A stretch of DNA of 64,000 nucleotides from an uncultured Eubacteriales bacterium (GCA_902797845.1 CADBUJ010000022.1:62001-126000); one strand, 5' to 3'. Numbered from the stretch's first letter, positions 45,387 through 55,550 are shown. Numbers and translations: made by a program. Notes: generated from the letters alone by a model not told the origin.

Positions 45387-48300
45387 ATGGGACTTGAATT
45401 TATTTTGGGAGGAAGCGGTTACGGAAAATCTACGATGATGTATCAGGAGATAGTTGACCGCTCCCTTTCGGAAAGTGATAAAAAGTTCATGATCCTGGTG
45501 CCGGAGCAGTATACTCTCCAGATCCAGAAAAAAATAACCGCCATGCATAAAAGGCATGGCGTAATTAATGTGGATATCCTCTCCTTCCAGAGACTTGCAG
45601 AAAGAGTATTTGAAGAGCTGGGAAGACCTGACAAGACCATACTGGGTGAGACCGGGAAGGTAATGTTTATAAGGAGGATACTTAAGGACAGTGCCAAAGA
45701 ACTGTCTGTTTTTGGTTCCAATGCAGATAAGAAAGGCTTTGCGGAAGAAGTAAAATCCATGCTCTCCGAGCTTATACAATACAATATAAGTCCCGAGGAT
45801 ATGGAAGAGGCGGCAGAGGATCTTTTGAACAAAAGGCCGGCTCTCTCAGGGAAGCTTAAGGATCTGGCTCTTATCTTCAGAAGATTTAAGGATATTTCAG
45901 GAGAGGAATATATAACGGCAGAAGAGGTACTTGTGGAATTTTCAAAGATAATGGATGGTTCCCGGCTGATAAAGGAAAGCATCTTTTATCTTGATGAGTT
46001 TACGGGATTTACTCCATGTCAGAAGAATATTCTGGAAAAGCTTATTTCTCTAAGCCCTGAGGTCAAGGTTGCATTGACTGTTGATGCAAGAGAAGATCCC
46101 TTTAACAAACCCCTGGAGGGAGAGCTTTTCGGCATCACAAAGGAGACTGTTACAGAACTGGAAAAGCTTTGCAGAAATGCCGGAGGATCAAGGGAATCCC
46201 AAAAGGATATCATTCTTGAAAGAAAACAGAGGGAAGAGAGCAGCAGGGAGATATCATTCCTGGAGTCAAATATCTTCCGGAACGAGTCGGAGGTATATGA
46301 CGAAACACCTTCAGACATAAAACTTGTGGAATGCAGGGATCTTGCGGAGGAGACAGATCTCATTGCAGATACAATTGATGATCTTGTTAAGAACAAGGGA
46401 TACAGATACAGGGATTTCGGCGTTATAGCCTCGGATCAGGAGGGATACAGAAGATTTTTTGAAAGATCCTTCAGGGCATACAGGATCCCGTTCTTTATGG
46501 ATGATAAAAGGAGCATCGATGGGAACCCCTTTGTGGAATATATCCGCGGGCTCCTTAATATAAAGCTGGAAAACTTTTCCTACGACAGCATATTTTCATT
46601 TCTTAAAACAGGATTTTCAGGCCTGGATGAAAAAGATACGGACCTTCTGGACAATTTTGTTCTTGAGAAGGGCATAAGAGGAAAGAATCTTTGGGAAAAA
46701 GAATGGACGGAGGATCAAAACAGGGAAAAAGAAGACTCCAAAGCAGGTAATCCTGAAAGGATCTCCGTAATAAATGATATAAGAAGCAGGCTTATGGATC
46801 TTATACTTCCTCTGGAAGATACCCTGTTCGGACCGGAGCTGAAAGGCCGGGACAGAAACCTTGCCCTTAAGGATTTTCTTGAAAAGACAGGTTCGGCAGA
46901 GAGACTGCTTTCCCTGAAAGATGCCCTCTATGACAAAGGAGAACAGACAAAAGCCCAGGAATATGAAAAGATATATGACTCCGTTATGGAGATCCTGGAT
47001 AAATATTCGGAGATCATGGGAGAGGATGTCCTTTCCCTTAAGGAATACAAAAGCATCCTTGAGGAAGGATTTGCCAATGTCAGGCTGGGAGTAGTCCCCA
47101 GCGTGCTGGATGAGACTTTTGTAGGTGATATAAGGAGGACCAGGCTTAATGATGTAAAGATCCTTTTCTTTGCAGGACTTAATGATGACCTTGTCCCCGG
47201 CCAGATCAATACGGCAGGTATCTTAAATGATGCTGACAAAAGGATACTTACAGATAAAGATATGGTGCTTTCTCCTGACAAGAAGAAAAGAGCCTACGAT
47301 GAAAGGTTCTATATTTATACGATACTGAGCAAGCCCTCTGACAGTCTTTATCTGACATTTTCCAGAACGGGTGCGGACAATAAGCCTTTAAGGCCTTCGT
47401 CTTTGATAGGCAAGATAAAAAAGGTATTTCCTCTTTTGGAGGCACAAAAATGCCATATACCCAGATATGACGGAAGACCCCTTAAGGGCATGGCAGGCAC
47501 TTTGTCCTCGGAAAGCCATTTGGCCATGGATGATCAGCTTAAACAGGTCATATCCTTTTTAAAAGAGCAAAAGGAGGAAGATGAGGCACTTAAAGAAGGC
47601 ATGGATATCTGTCTTGAAGGAGCCTTTTACGAAAACAGTCACGGGGAGCTCTCCCCTGACGCAAGAGAATATCTTTTCAGGAACGGGGATCTTTATATAA
47701 GCGTTACGGCTCTGGAAAAGTTCTGCGAATGCAAATTCAGATTCTTTGCGGAAATATCCTTAGGCCTAAAAGAGAGAAAAGAGAAGACCATAAGAGTGGC
47801 AGACCTTGGAACTTTGTATCACACAGCCCTTGAAATGCTGGCTCTCGATATGATGGCACAGGATATAACATGGAAGGATATGTCCTATGAACAGCTTGCT
47901 TCAAGAATGGATGAATGCATAACAAGGGCGGTGGAGAAAACGGATCCCGAGTATTTCAGCGATTCAGCCAGGTCAGCAGAGCTGCTCAATAAAATAAGGC
48001 GTACCGCCGTAAATATAGCCCAGGTCTATAAGTATCAGATGGACAAGGGTGTATTTTCCATGGAAGAAGTGGAAAAGCGTCTTGTTTTCAGCCCGGCGGA
48101 TATAGAAGGAGGGAAAAGGATATATCTCAGAGGTACTCTGGACAGGCTGGATACATATCGTGATGATCAAAATACTTATCTCAAGCTTATAGATTATAAG
48201 AGCGGTGGGAAGAAATTCGATCTGAACAGGGTATATCAGGGAAGGGATCTGCAGCTTTTCCTTTACATGGGCGAGATAACAAGAGAACTCAGAAAAAAGG

Positions 48301-48815
48301 AGAACGGCAGGAATATCATACCTGCAGCCACTATTTATTTAAGGGTTCAGGATCCCTTTGTAAAGGCATTCGGAGAAGATACAGAAAGCATTTTGTCAGA
48401 AAGACGTAAAGAGCTTAGGGCAAAAGGTATAGTTAATTCCGATAAAAATATACTTAAGCTTTTAGACAAGGATACAGGCCCGGAGTACAGATCCGCCATC
48501 CTTCCGTTCAGTATGACTAAAAATGATACCGTCAGCCATACCGCGGGGACGGTGGCAGAAGATACAGATCATTTTACGGCCATGGAAGAGCATGTAAGAA
48601 AGAAAGCTTATGAAATGGCAGAGGAGATATATGCCGGGGCCATAGATCCTGCTCCCGTAAAGGACAGCACTGGAACGGCATGCAGATATTGTCCCTATAA
48701 AAGAGTGTGCGGATTCGATCCTGCAGTCTCGGGGTACGGCTACAGAAAACTGAAAAATCATACCAGTAAGACCATTTGGGAAAAGGTATTTGAGGAGGAG
48801 CAGGAAGATGCCTGA
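45387..48815 (+). CDS. addB: ATP-dependent helicase/nuclease subunit B (AddB/RexB)
   Basis: Subunit of the AddAB complex that resects double-strand breaks and recognises Chi. The 1142-residue protein starts with LGGSGYGKST, the AddB Walker A, followed by degraded helicase domains. The C-terminal RecB-type nuclease has KLIDYKSGGKKFDLNRVYQGRDLQL. Iron-sulfur cysteines are visible in FCECKFRFF and in CRYCPYKRVCGF near the end. Length is normal. AAGGAGC precedes the ATG, and the gene overlaps addA by 8 bases, giving coupled expression of the two subunits. Confidence 0.95.
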   Translation: MGLEFILGGSGYGKSTMMYQEIVDRSLSESDKKFMILVPEQYTLQIQKKITAMHKRHGVINVDILSFQRLAERVFEELGRPDKTILGETGKVMFIRRILKDSAKELSVFGSNADKKGFAEEVKSMLSELIQYNISPEDMEEAAEDLLNKRPALSGKLKDLALIFRRFKDISGEEYITAEEVLVEFSKIMDGSRLIKESIFYLDEFTGFTPCQKNILEKLISLSPEVKVALTVDAREDPFNKPLEGELFGITKETVTELEKLCRNAGGSRESQKDIILERKQREESSREISFLESNIFRNESEVYDETPSDIKLVECRDLAEETDLIADTIDDLVKNKGYRYRDFGVIASDQEGYRRFFERSFRAYRIPFFMDDKRSIDGNPFVEYIRGLLNIKLENFSYDSIFSFLKTGFSGLDEKDTDLLDNFVLEKGIRGKNLWEKEWTEDQNREKEDSKAGNPERISVINDIRSRLMDLILPLEDTLFGPELKGRDRNLALKDFLEKTGSAERLLSLKDALYDKGEQTKAQEYEKIYDSVMEILDKYSEIMGEDVLSLKEYKSILEEGFANVRLGVVPSVLDETFVGDIRRTRLNDVKILFFAGLNDDLVPGQINTAGILNDADKRILTDKDMVLSPDKKKRAYDERFYIYTILSKPSDSLYLTFSRTGADNKPLRPSSLIGKIKKVFPLLEAQKCHIPRYDGRPLKGMAGTLSSESHLAMDDQLKQVISFLKEQKEEDEALKEGMDICLEGAFYENSHGELSPDAREYLFRNGDLYISVTALEKFCECKFRFFAEISLGLKERKEKTIRVADLGTLYHTALEMLALDMMAQDITWKDMSYEQLASRMDECITRAVEKTDPEYFSDSARSAELLNKIRRTAVNIAQVYKYQMDKGVFSMEEVEKRLVFSPADIEGGKRIYLRGTLDRLDTYRDDQNTYLKLIDYKSGGKKFDLNRVYQGRDLQLFLYMGEITRELRKKENGRNIIPAATIYLRVQDPFVKAFGEDTESILSERRKELRAKGIVNSDKNILKLLDKDTGPEYRSAILPFSMTKNDTVSHTAGTVAEDTDHFTAMEEHVRKKAYEMAEEIYAGAIDPAPVKDSTGTACRYCPYKRVCGFDPAVSGYGYRKLKNHTSKTIWEKVFEEEQEDA

Positions 48816-51800
48816 AGTATCATGGACAGCGGAGCAGGCAAGTGCTCTTTATATAGACCCGGATAACAAAGATATGCTTGTCAGCGCTTCGGCAGGCTCG
48901 GGGAAAACGGCAGTCCTTGTGGAAAGGATCATCAGGATGATCACGGAAAAGGACGATCCTGTTGATGTGGATCAGCTTCTTGTGGTCACCTTTACAAGAG
49001 CAGCTGCAAGAGAGATGAAGGGAAAAATAGAGGCGGCTCTGGAGAAAAGATTATCCGACCGCTCTCTTCCTGATGCCGTAAGGGAAAGACTGAGAAGGCA
49101 GGAAATAATGGTATCCCATTCCCATGTTATGACTATAGATGCCTTTTGTAAGGAACTGGTGACTGAAAATTTCAGCATGCTTGATATAGATCCCGGCTTT
49201 GATATAGCTGATGAGAATCAGCTTAGGCTTTTACGAGCTGATGTTATCAAGGAGCTTATAGAGGAAAAATACAGGGAACGGGAACAGGACTTCATGGATT
49301 TTTCCGAGATGTATGCCGGGGACAGGCCTGCAGGAGATGTAATGGAGCGTATGATCACCGATCTTTATGAAAAATCGGTGACAGACCCATATCCCGAAGA
49401 GTGGCTGAAGAGGATCCTTGAAAAGACGACCGTAAAGGACGGGGATCTTCTTACTGTGGGGGCAGTAGCCGCCACATACGAGGAAATAAAGGAAAAGATC
49501 TTTGTATTTTATACGGCCGCCAAAGAGGCAGAAATAAAGCTTCTGGGATCCGGGGCACCTGATGAGGTACTTCTTAACATTACCGAGATAAAAGACATTC
49601 TCCATATGCTTATCTCCAAAGAGACATTTAAGGAGCTCTGCGAATGTTTTCCCATAAAAGGCTTATCAAATCTTTCCCAAAAAACAGCGGGCGTAAAGGA
49701 CAAGGCCTTGTTTGAAGAAGGGAAAAAGGATATCAGGACATTAAGAGATGACGTTTACGGATTAAATGAATATTTTGCCATGGGCGGCTACGAGACCGAA
49801 CTTAAGGGAACAGCTTTGGCGGATAAAGCGGCATCATTTCTTGTAAACATGACATTGGAATTCTCCGACAGATATACAGATGCAAAGCTTTCCAGAAATA
49901 TTCTGGATTTCAGTGATGTGGAGCATCTTGCCCTTAAGCTGCTTACAAGGAAGGATGAAAACGGCATATATCCCTCACAAAAGGCTCTGGAGATCGCCGA
50001 GACCTTCAGGGAGATCATGGTTGATGAATATCAGGATACAAACGAATTGCAGGAAAGGATCCTGACATCTCTTAAAACAGACCGCAACAGATTCTTTATG
50101 GTGGGGGATGTCAAACAGAGCATTTATGGATTCAGGCAGGCGGACCCGGGGATCTTTTTGGAAAAATATAAGCTGTTTTCCAAAGAGGGTCAGGGGACAA
50201 AAATAGATCTTACATCCAATTTCAGGAGCAGCAGTGCTGTTATCGATCCCGTAAACAGGATCTTTGAAGAGATAATGTCAGAGGATGTGGGAGAGGTAGA
50301 TTACGACAGCAGTCATGCTCTTTTAAGAGGAAGGAAGGATACGCTGGCAGAGGAGGGCGGTAAAGCCTTTATCTTAAGGCTTATCCCCTCAACAGAGCAG
50401 GGGGATCTGTCCGTTACGGAAAGACAGGCCTTAAGGATCGGAGAAGAGATCAAAAGATTAACGGATCCGGAGAAGGGCTTTTACATATATGACGAGAAGC
50501 TGGGGGAAAAGAGGCCGGCACGTTTTTCCGATGTCGGCATTCTCTTAAGAGGCATCAGCGGAGGCAAGGGAGAGGAGATGGCTAACATGCTTTCCTCCAT
50601 GGGGATCCAATCTGAGCTGGATTCCACATCGGGCTTTCTGGAAAGCTATGAGGTAAATCTGGTGCTATCCTTCCTGGCCCTTATGGACAACATGGATCAG
50701 GATATACCCATGGCTGCAGTCATGCTGTCGCCCATAGGCGGCTTCAGTGATGATGAGATCCTCAAGATAAGGAAGGAATGTACGGAAGGAGGCCTTTTCC
50801 GTGCGTTGGAGGAAGCGTCCTTAAAGGACACTACTTGGGGGACCCGTGCAGGAGCTTTTCTTAAAAGTCTTTATGATACAAGAAAAGAGAAATCTTTATA
50901 TCCCCTTCACCAGTATATAGACAGGATAATAGAGAAATATCATTTGGATGAATTTGTTTCTGCAATGCCGGGGGGCATAAGGCGTTCGGCAAATCTGGAC
51001 CTTCTTGTTACCAGAGCCGCAGAATATGAGGCAGGTACATTTAAGGGGCTTTTCTATTTTCTAAAATATATGGAAAGACTTAAGGACGATGAAGCCATAG
51101 ACCTGGGGGAATCCATAGTTTCCGAAGAAAACGACAGTGTCAAGATATCCACCATCCATAAAAGCAAGGGCCTTGAATATCCCATCGTTTTCGTGGCAGA
51201 TATGCAAAAGAGATTCAACATGAAGGATTCCGGCGATACGGTGCTTGTGGACAAGGATCTGGGACTGGGGCCTAAATCATACGATCTGGAAAACAGAACG
51301 GTAGCATCAGGCATAGTCAGAAGGGCTATACAAAGGAAATTGAGGAACAAGGTTTCTCATGAGGAAATGAGAATACTTTATGTGGCCCTGACCAGAGCCA
51401 GAGACAGACTTTACATGGTGGGAAGCGCCGAGGACAAGAAGAGCAGGACGCAGAATTCAAAGGATAAGGGGATCTTCCTGTGGGAATCCTTTGAGGATAC
51501 AAAGATCCCTGCAGCATATCTAAGGGATAACCCTGATTATCTTGATTGGATAATGCCTGTGGCATTAAAGGCTCCGGAGCTCTTTGAAATAAGGGATCTG
51601 CCTGATGATGAGGATTGGGAAAAGGCAGATGCTGACAAGTCCCTTATAACACTGAAAGAAATACTTGATATTAAAGGCGGGGAGGTCTTTGATCCCGAAC
51701 TCCTTGAAAGACTCAGGAAAAGAAGCGCCGATTATGCCTTCAGAGAGGATACGGACATACGCGTAAAGTTTACTGTTTCTGAGATCAAAAAGGAAATGTC

Positions 51801-52401
51801 GGCTGAGGAAGAGGAACAGATATATTTTGTTCCCGGCATCAAAGATACGGATCAGGAAGGAAAAGGAGCCAGAAGAGGAACGGCAGTCCATAAAGTATTT
51901 GAAAAGCTGGACCTTTGCAGGACATATTCCGCGAAACAGCTGGAGGAATTAATATCAGAGCTTGCCGGCAAGGGCCTTCTTGATAAGGAAGACAAGGATC
52001 TTGTGGATGCGGAAAAGATATCCGCATTTCAGGAAACAGATATATACAGGAGGATGGCAGAAGCTCAAAAGGCGGGAACTCTTTTGAGAGAGCAGCAGTT
52101 TGTTATATCGATACCGGCAAAAGATATCTTTCCGGAAACATCTTCCGGAGAATACGTACTGGTTCAGGGTGTCATGGATGCGGTCTTCAAAGAAGACGGT
52201 CAGCTTATAATAGTGGATTACAAGACGGACAAGGTGGAGCCGGGAAAAGAGGATGTTCTTAAGGACAGGTACAGAGTACAGATGGAGTATTATAAAAGGG
52301 CTGCTGAAATGACCACCGGGCTTAAAGTCAAAGAGATAGTCATATATGCGGCCCATACGGGAAAAGAAGTGCTTATGACCGGAGGGGAAGATGGAATATA
52401 A
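48808..52401 (+). CDS. addA: ATP-dependent helicase/nuclease subunit A (AddA/RexA)
   Basis: UvrD-family 3'-5' helicase and nuclease partner of AddB. The start at 48808 has GAGGAGGAG upstream and gives MPEVSWTAEQASALY; a slightly longer start lies inside addB. Motifs are Walker A ASAGSGKTAVL, VTFTRAAAREMK, VDEYQDTNELQ, GDVKQSIYGFRQADP, TIHKSKGLEYPIVFV and VALTRARDRLY. The C-terminal nuclease shows GTAVHKVFE and IVDYKTDKV. Length is 1197 residues, as usual. It overlaps the methyltransferase gene by 11 bases. Confidence 0.96.
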   Translation: MPEVSWTAEQASALYIDPDNKDMLVSASAGSGKTAVLVERIIRMITEKDDPVDVDQLLVVTFTRAAAREMKGKIEAALEKRLSDRSLPDAVRERLRRQEIMVSHSHVMTIDAFCKELVTENFSMLDIDPGFDIADENQLRLLRADVIKELIEEKYREREQDFMDFSEMYAGDRPAGDVMERMITDLYEKSVTDPYPEEWLKRILEKTTVKDGDLLTVGAVAATYEEIKEKIFVFYTAAKEAEIKLLGSGAPDEVLLNITEIKDILHMLISKETFKELCECFPIKGLSNLSQKTAGVKDKALFEEGKKDIRTLRDDVYGLNEYFAMGGYETELKGTALADKAASFLVNMTLEFSDRYTDAKLSRNILDFSDVEHLALKLLTRKDENGIYPSQKALEIAETFREIMVDEYQDTNELQERILTSLKTDRNRFFMVGDVKQSIYGFRQADPGIFLEKYKLFSKEGQGTKIDLTSNFRSSSAVIDPVNRIFEEIMSEDVGEVDYDSSHALLRGRKDTLAEEGGKAFILRLIPSTEQGDLSVTERQALRIGEEIKRLTDPEKGFYIYDEKLGEKRPARFSDVGILLRGISGGKGEEMANMLSSMGIQSELDSTSGFLESYEVNLVLSFLALMDNMDQDIPMAAVMLSPIGGFSDDEILKIRKECTEGGLFRALEEASLKDTTWGTRAGAFLKSLYDTRKEKSLYPLHQYIDRIIEKYHLDEFVSAMPGGIRRSANLDLLVTRAAEYEAGTFKGLFYFLKYMERLKDDEAIDLGESIVSEENDSVKISTIHKSKGLEYPIVFVADMQKRFNMKDSGDTVLVDKDLGLGPKSYDLENRTVASGIVRRAIQRKLRNKVSHEEMRILYVALTRARDRLYMVGSAEDKKSRTQNSKDKGIFLWESFEDTKIPAAYLRDNPDYLDWIMPVALKAPELFEIRDLPDDEDWEKADADKSLITLKEILDIKGGEVFDPELLERLRKRSADYAFREDTDIRVKFTVSEIKKEMSAEEEEQIYFVPGIKDTDQEGKGARRGTAVHKVFEKLDLCRTYSAKQLEELISELAGKGLLDKEDKDLVDAEKISAFQETDIYRRMAEAQKAGTLLREQQFVISIPAKDIFPETSSGEYVLVQGVMDAVFKEDGQLIIVDYKTDKVEPGKEDVLKDRYRVQMEYYKRAAEMTTGLKVKEIVIYAAHTGKEVLMTGGEDGI

Positions 52402-53131
52402 GGATATATCTCTTATATACGACGAATTTATGGATAATGTTCCGTACGGCGAATGGTGCGATTTTGTAACATCACAGCTTAAGGAGGAAGGTATAGTTTC
52501 GGGAATAGTCTGCGATATGGGCTGTGGTACGGGAAATCTTACATTCCTTCTCAGGGATAAAGGATATGATATGATCGGCATCGATGTTTCGGCTGAGATG
52601 CTCGGCAGGGCAGCCGAGAAAAATGATGACGGCTCTGTCCTGTTTTTAAACCAGGATCTCAGGGAAATGGAGCTTTACGGGACCGTTAAGGCATTTGTAT
52701 GTACCTGTGATACCGTAAATCACATTACCGATGAGGATGAACTCCTTCAGGTGTTCAGGCTCGTCAATAATTATCTTGATCCGGGAGGCATTTTTATTTT
52801 TGATTTTTGCACACCGGATTATTACAGGGAGATCGGAGATTCCGTGATCGCTGAATCCCGGGATGATGCGGCCTTTATATGGGAAAACTATTATTCTCCC
52901 GGGGACAGCCTTGATACTATATCTCTTTCCATATTTACAAAAGGGCCGGAAGACCTTTACAGAAGGAGTGACGAGCTGTACAGGGAAAGAGCTTACGGGC
53001 CGGAGGAGATCAAAAAGCTCCTGCGGGAATCAGGCATGGAATTTTTGAGGGCATATGATGATTACAGCTTTGCCGAACTTAAAGGCACAGGAAAACGTGT
53101 GGTTTTTGTGGCAAAGGAGAAGGGAAAATAA
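52391..53131 (+). CDS. Class I SAM-dependent methyltransferase
   Basis: A 246-residue Rossmann-fold methyltransferase. Motif I is VCDMGCGTGNLTFLLRDKGY, motif II GIDVSAEMLG, then LNQDLREM and a DTVNHI segment. The substrate cannot be deduced, and orthologs in Firmicutes are mostly uncharacterised. GGAGGGGAAG precedes the ATG, which lies inside the end of addA; the hslO gene follows with no gap. The position suggests co-expression with repair and redox-stress functions, no more. Confidence 0.87.
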   Translation: MEYKDISLIYDEFMDNVPYGEWCDFVTSQLKEEGIVSGIVCDMGCGTGNLTFLLRDKGYDMIGIDVSAEMLGRAAEKNDDGSVLFLNQDLREMELYGTVKAFVCTCDTVNHITDEDELLQVFRLVNNYLDPGGIFIFDFCTPDYYREIGDSVIAESRDDAAFIWENYYSPGDSLDTISLSIFTKGPEDLYRRSDELYRERAYGPEEIKKLLRESGMEFLRAYDDYSFAELKGTGKRVVFVAKEKGK

Positions 53132-54010
53132 ATGGATCATATATTAAGAGCAACAGACAATAATGAATTAGCAAGAGTATTTGTGGCAGACACAAAAGAA
53201 CTTACGGAATATGCAAGGAAAGCCCATGATACGTGGCCTGTGGCAACTGCCGCCCTGGGAAGGACGCTTACGGCAGGGGCCATAATGGGCGCCATGCTTA
53301 AAGGAGATAAGGATGAACTGACCATTCGTATCCTAGGTGACGGACCCCTTTCAGGCATAATAGTAACAGCTGACAGCAAAGGGCATGTAAAGGGATATGT
53401 GGGAGAACCTCATACGGATCTTCCTCCCAATGAAAACGGCAAGCTTGATGTGGGAAGGGCTGTGGGGAGAGGAACTCTTTCCGTAGTAAAGGATCTGGGG
53501 CTTAAGGAACCTTATATAGGCGAAACAGACATAGTTTCAGGAGAGATAGGGGAAGACCTGGCATATTACTTTAATCTTTCGGAACAGGTAAACTCCGTGG
53601 TTGCGCTGGGAGTCCTTGTGGATAAAGATCTTTCCGTTAAACAGGCCGGAGGGTATATCCTTCAGCTGATGCCCGGGGCTGATGAGGAATTTATAGATAA
53701 GCTTGAAGCAAATATAGGATCCATGGAATCGATCACGGCTCTTCTTGACCAGGGCAGGTCCACAGAGGATATTCTCCATATGATATTCAAGGATATAGAT
53801 TACAGGATACTTGATAATATGGAGACGGGATTCAAATGTTCCTGCAGCAGAGAAAAGGTGGAGAGAGCGCTCATAAGTACGGGAAGACAGCAGATGGAAG
53901 AAATGATATCAGAAGGAAATGTGATCGAGACCCGATGTCAGTTCTGCAACAAGGAGTACGACTTTGCGCCGGAGGATCTTAAGAAGCTATTAGATGCAGC
54001 CATGTCCTGA
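53132..54010 (+). CDS. hslO: Redox-regulated chaperone Hsp33
   Basis: Holdase switched on by oxidation. The 292-residue protein has the N-terminal core (LRATDNNELARVFVADTKEL) and the C-terminal zinc switch with the four cysteines FKCSCSREK and RCQFCNKEY (CxC and CxxC), so redox control should work. AAGGAGA lies 11 bases before the ATG. It ends the fbp-to-hslO run, and its stop lies 4 bases from the convergent chromate-transporter gene without a terminator between. Confidence 0.96.
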   Translation: MDHILRATDNNELARVFVADTKELTEYARKAHDTWPVATAALGRTLTAGAIMGAMLKGDKDELTIRILGDGPLSGIIVTADSKGHVKGYVGEPHTDLPPNENGKLDVGRAVGRGTLSVVKDLGLKEPYIGETDIVSGEIGEDLAYYFNLSEQVNSVVALGVLVDKDLSVKQAGGYILQLMPGADEEFIDKLEANIGSMESITALLDQGRSTEDILHMIFKDIDYRILDNMETGFKCSCSREKVERALISTGRQQMEEMISEGNVIETRCQFCNKEYDFAPEDLKKLLDAAMS

Positions 54011-54014
54011 TACA

Positions 54015-54587
54015 TCACACGGGTATATCGAATATATGGCCTGCAGCTATGCCTATTATTCCCGATAATACTATCATCAGTATGGGATGCAGCTTCTTAA
54101 AGGAAAGAATGACCATCAGTATAAATGTAATAAGAGTTATCAGGAAAAGCGGTGATGTGAAAACATCACCGTTTATTCCGTCAGGGAAAAGAGTGGTAAG
54201 ACCTACTGATATGACGGCAGCAAAAAGAAGCCCCACTGCGCCGGGCTTGATGCCTGTGAACACACCCTCCATGAGAGTGCTTTTTCTGAATGCATCTATA
54301 AATCTTGCGACAGCGAGTATTACGATAAAGGACGGCAGGATCACACCTAAGGTAGCGCATAAAGCGCCCAGGATACCACCTGTCTCCATTCCTATATAGG
54401 TGGAGATGTTTACGGCAAAGGGACCGGGGGTGGACTCGGATACAGCGATGAAGTTTACCAGCTGTTCTCCTGTCATCCAGCCCTTTTCCAGTACTTCCGC
54501 ATTTATAAGAGGGACCATGGCATAGCCGCCGCCGAAGGTGAAAAGGCCTATTTTAAAAAAGGTGATAAAAAGCTCAAGGAGTATCAT
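54015..54587 (-). CDS. Chromate transporter half-protein (CHR family), second gene
   Basis: A single-domain CHR protein of 190 residues with about six membrane segments. Family motifs are FFKIGLFTFGGGYAMVPLI near the start, WMTGEQLVNFIAVSESTPGPFAVNISTYIG and GALCATLGVILPSFIVIL. The start at 54587 has GGAGGATC upstream and overlaps the stop of the first half gene as ATGA; the longer frame lies within that gene. Such pairs act as heterodimers in chromate efflux in characterised members, though the native substrate may differ. Confidence 0.9.
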   Translation of the reverse strand: MILLELFITFFKIGLFTFGGGYAMVPLINAEVLEKGWMTGEQLVNFIAVSESTPGPFAVNISTYIGMETGGILGALCATLGVILPSFIVILAVARFIDAFRKSTLMEGVFTGIKPGAVGLLFAAVISVGLTTLFPDGINGDVFTSPLFLITLITFILMVILSFKKLHPILMIVLSGIIGIAAGHIFDIPV

Positions 54588-55159
54588 TTTTTGATCCTCC
54601 TTTTCATCAGTAATGTGAAGATGATGCCGAGGAGGGCGCATCCGAGAATGATAAATACGGGACTTATACTGAAAACAGCTACCAGGATAAAGGCTGATAC
54701 CATTATAAACAGAGAAAAGATATCCTTTTTGCACTGTAAGAACATGGAAAGAGCCGCTTTCAGAATAAGGGCCAGGACACCTGCTCTTATGCCCATAAAG
54801 GCATATTTAACTTCCTTTATGTGGCTGAAGGCATCAAGGACAAAGGATAAAAGAGAAATAATAACAAATGCCGGAAGCACTACACCCAGGGTGCTGAAAA
54901 ATGCCCCGCCTATGCCTCCTATCCTGTAGCCTACGAAAGTTGCGGAATTGATGGCTATGGGCCCGGGAGTAGATTCCGAAACTGCAAGCATCTCCAGAAG
55001 ATCATCCTTTTTAAGCCAGCCTTTTTTATCCACGATCTCCCGCTGTATAACAGGGATCATGGCATAACCGCCGCCGAAGGTGAATGCCCCTATCATAAAA
55101 AATGTCAAGAACAGGGACAGATATATGTGATTTTCAGAGTCATTTTTTTTATGTTCCAT
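54584..55159 (-). CDS. Chromate transporter half-protein (CHR family), first gene
   Basis: Partner CHR domain of 191 residues. It carries FFMIGAFTFGGGYAMIPVIQREIVD, WLKKDDLLEMLAVSESTPGPIAINSATFVG and GAFFSTLGVVLPAFVII, paralogous to the second gene. The ATG at 55159 is chosen, but GTG at 55171 with AAGG just upstream is also plausible. The promoter overlaps that of the divergent csp gene. The two halves are intact and co-translated, so this is a split transporter and not a broken one. Confidence 0.9.
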   Translation of the reverse strand: MEHKKNDSENHIYLSLFLTFFMIGAFTFGGGYAMIPVIQREIVDKKGWLKKDDLLEMLAVSESTPGPIAINSATFVGYRIGGIGGAFFSTLGVVLPAFVIISLLSFVLDAFSHIKEVKYAFMGIRAGVLALILKAALSMFLQCKKDIFSLFIMVSAFILVAVFSISPVFIILGCALLGIIFTLLMKRRIKK

Positions 55160-55206
55160 TGATGTTCTCACGCCTTGATTTTTAAGTAATCTTCTTACTT
55201 TGTATA

Positions 55207-55236
55207 TAGACAAACATTATTTTAATGTGCTATGAT
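55207..55236 (+). promoter_or_regulatory. Promoter of csp
   Basis: TAGACA (55207-55212) and TATGAT (55231-55236) are 18 bp apart, with TGC before the -10 box (extended -10). Confidence 0.65.
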
Positions 55237-55247
55237 TCAGTCGTCAA
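55219..55247 (-). promoter_or_regulatory. Promoter of the chromate transporter pair
   Basis: On the minus strand TTGACG (55247-55242) and TAAAAT (55224-55219) are 17 bp apart. It overlaps the csp promoter almost completely. Confidence 0.6.
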
Positions 55248-55275
55248 ATTAAGTATTTTACTTGGAGGATAAGAA

Positions 55276-55473
55276 ATGAAGGGCACAGTAAAATGGTTCA
55301 ATAACCAAAAGGGTTATGGATTCATTTCCGATGAAGAAGGTAACGATGTATTTGTTCATTACACCGGAATCGTCAGCGAAGGATTCAAGTCTCTTGAAGA
55401 GGGAGCGCCTGTTGAATTCGAAGTCGTTAATGGAGAAAAAGGACCCCAGGCAGTAAATGTAACAAAGCTTTGA
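55276..55473 (+). CDS. Cold shock protein (CspA family)
   Basis: A 65-residue single-stranded nucleic acid binding beta barrel. It has the start [17 protein letters not shown] (RNP1) and VFVHYTGI (RNP2), with the aromatic surface residues intact. TTGGAGG precedes the ATG. The leader is short (about 33 bases), unlike long cold-shock leaders, so this may be a constitutive RNA chaperone. It is monocistronic, with its own promoter and terminator. Confidence 0.96.
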   Translation: MKGTVKWFNNQKGYGFISDEEGNDVFVHYTGIVSEGFKSLEEGAPVEFEVVNGEKGPQAVNVTKL

Positions 55474-55519
55474 TCATAAAGTTTTTTTATGGGTTACAAC
55501 CGAAAAATTGAACCGAAAC

Positions 55520-55550
55520 AAGGTTATCCCCCGGCGGGATAACCTTTTTT
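55520..55550 (+). terminator. Terminator after csp
   Basis: AAGGTTATCCC pairs perfectly with GGGATAACCTT around CCGGC, followed by six T. Confidence 0.87.

Noticed and set aside
54015..55159. Chromate transporter as a gene broken by a frameshift
   Set aside because: Both halves have complete CHR motifs, a start and ribosome site, and an ATGA overlap; paired short CHR proteins are a known arrangement.
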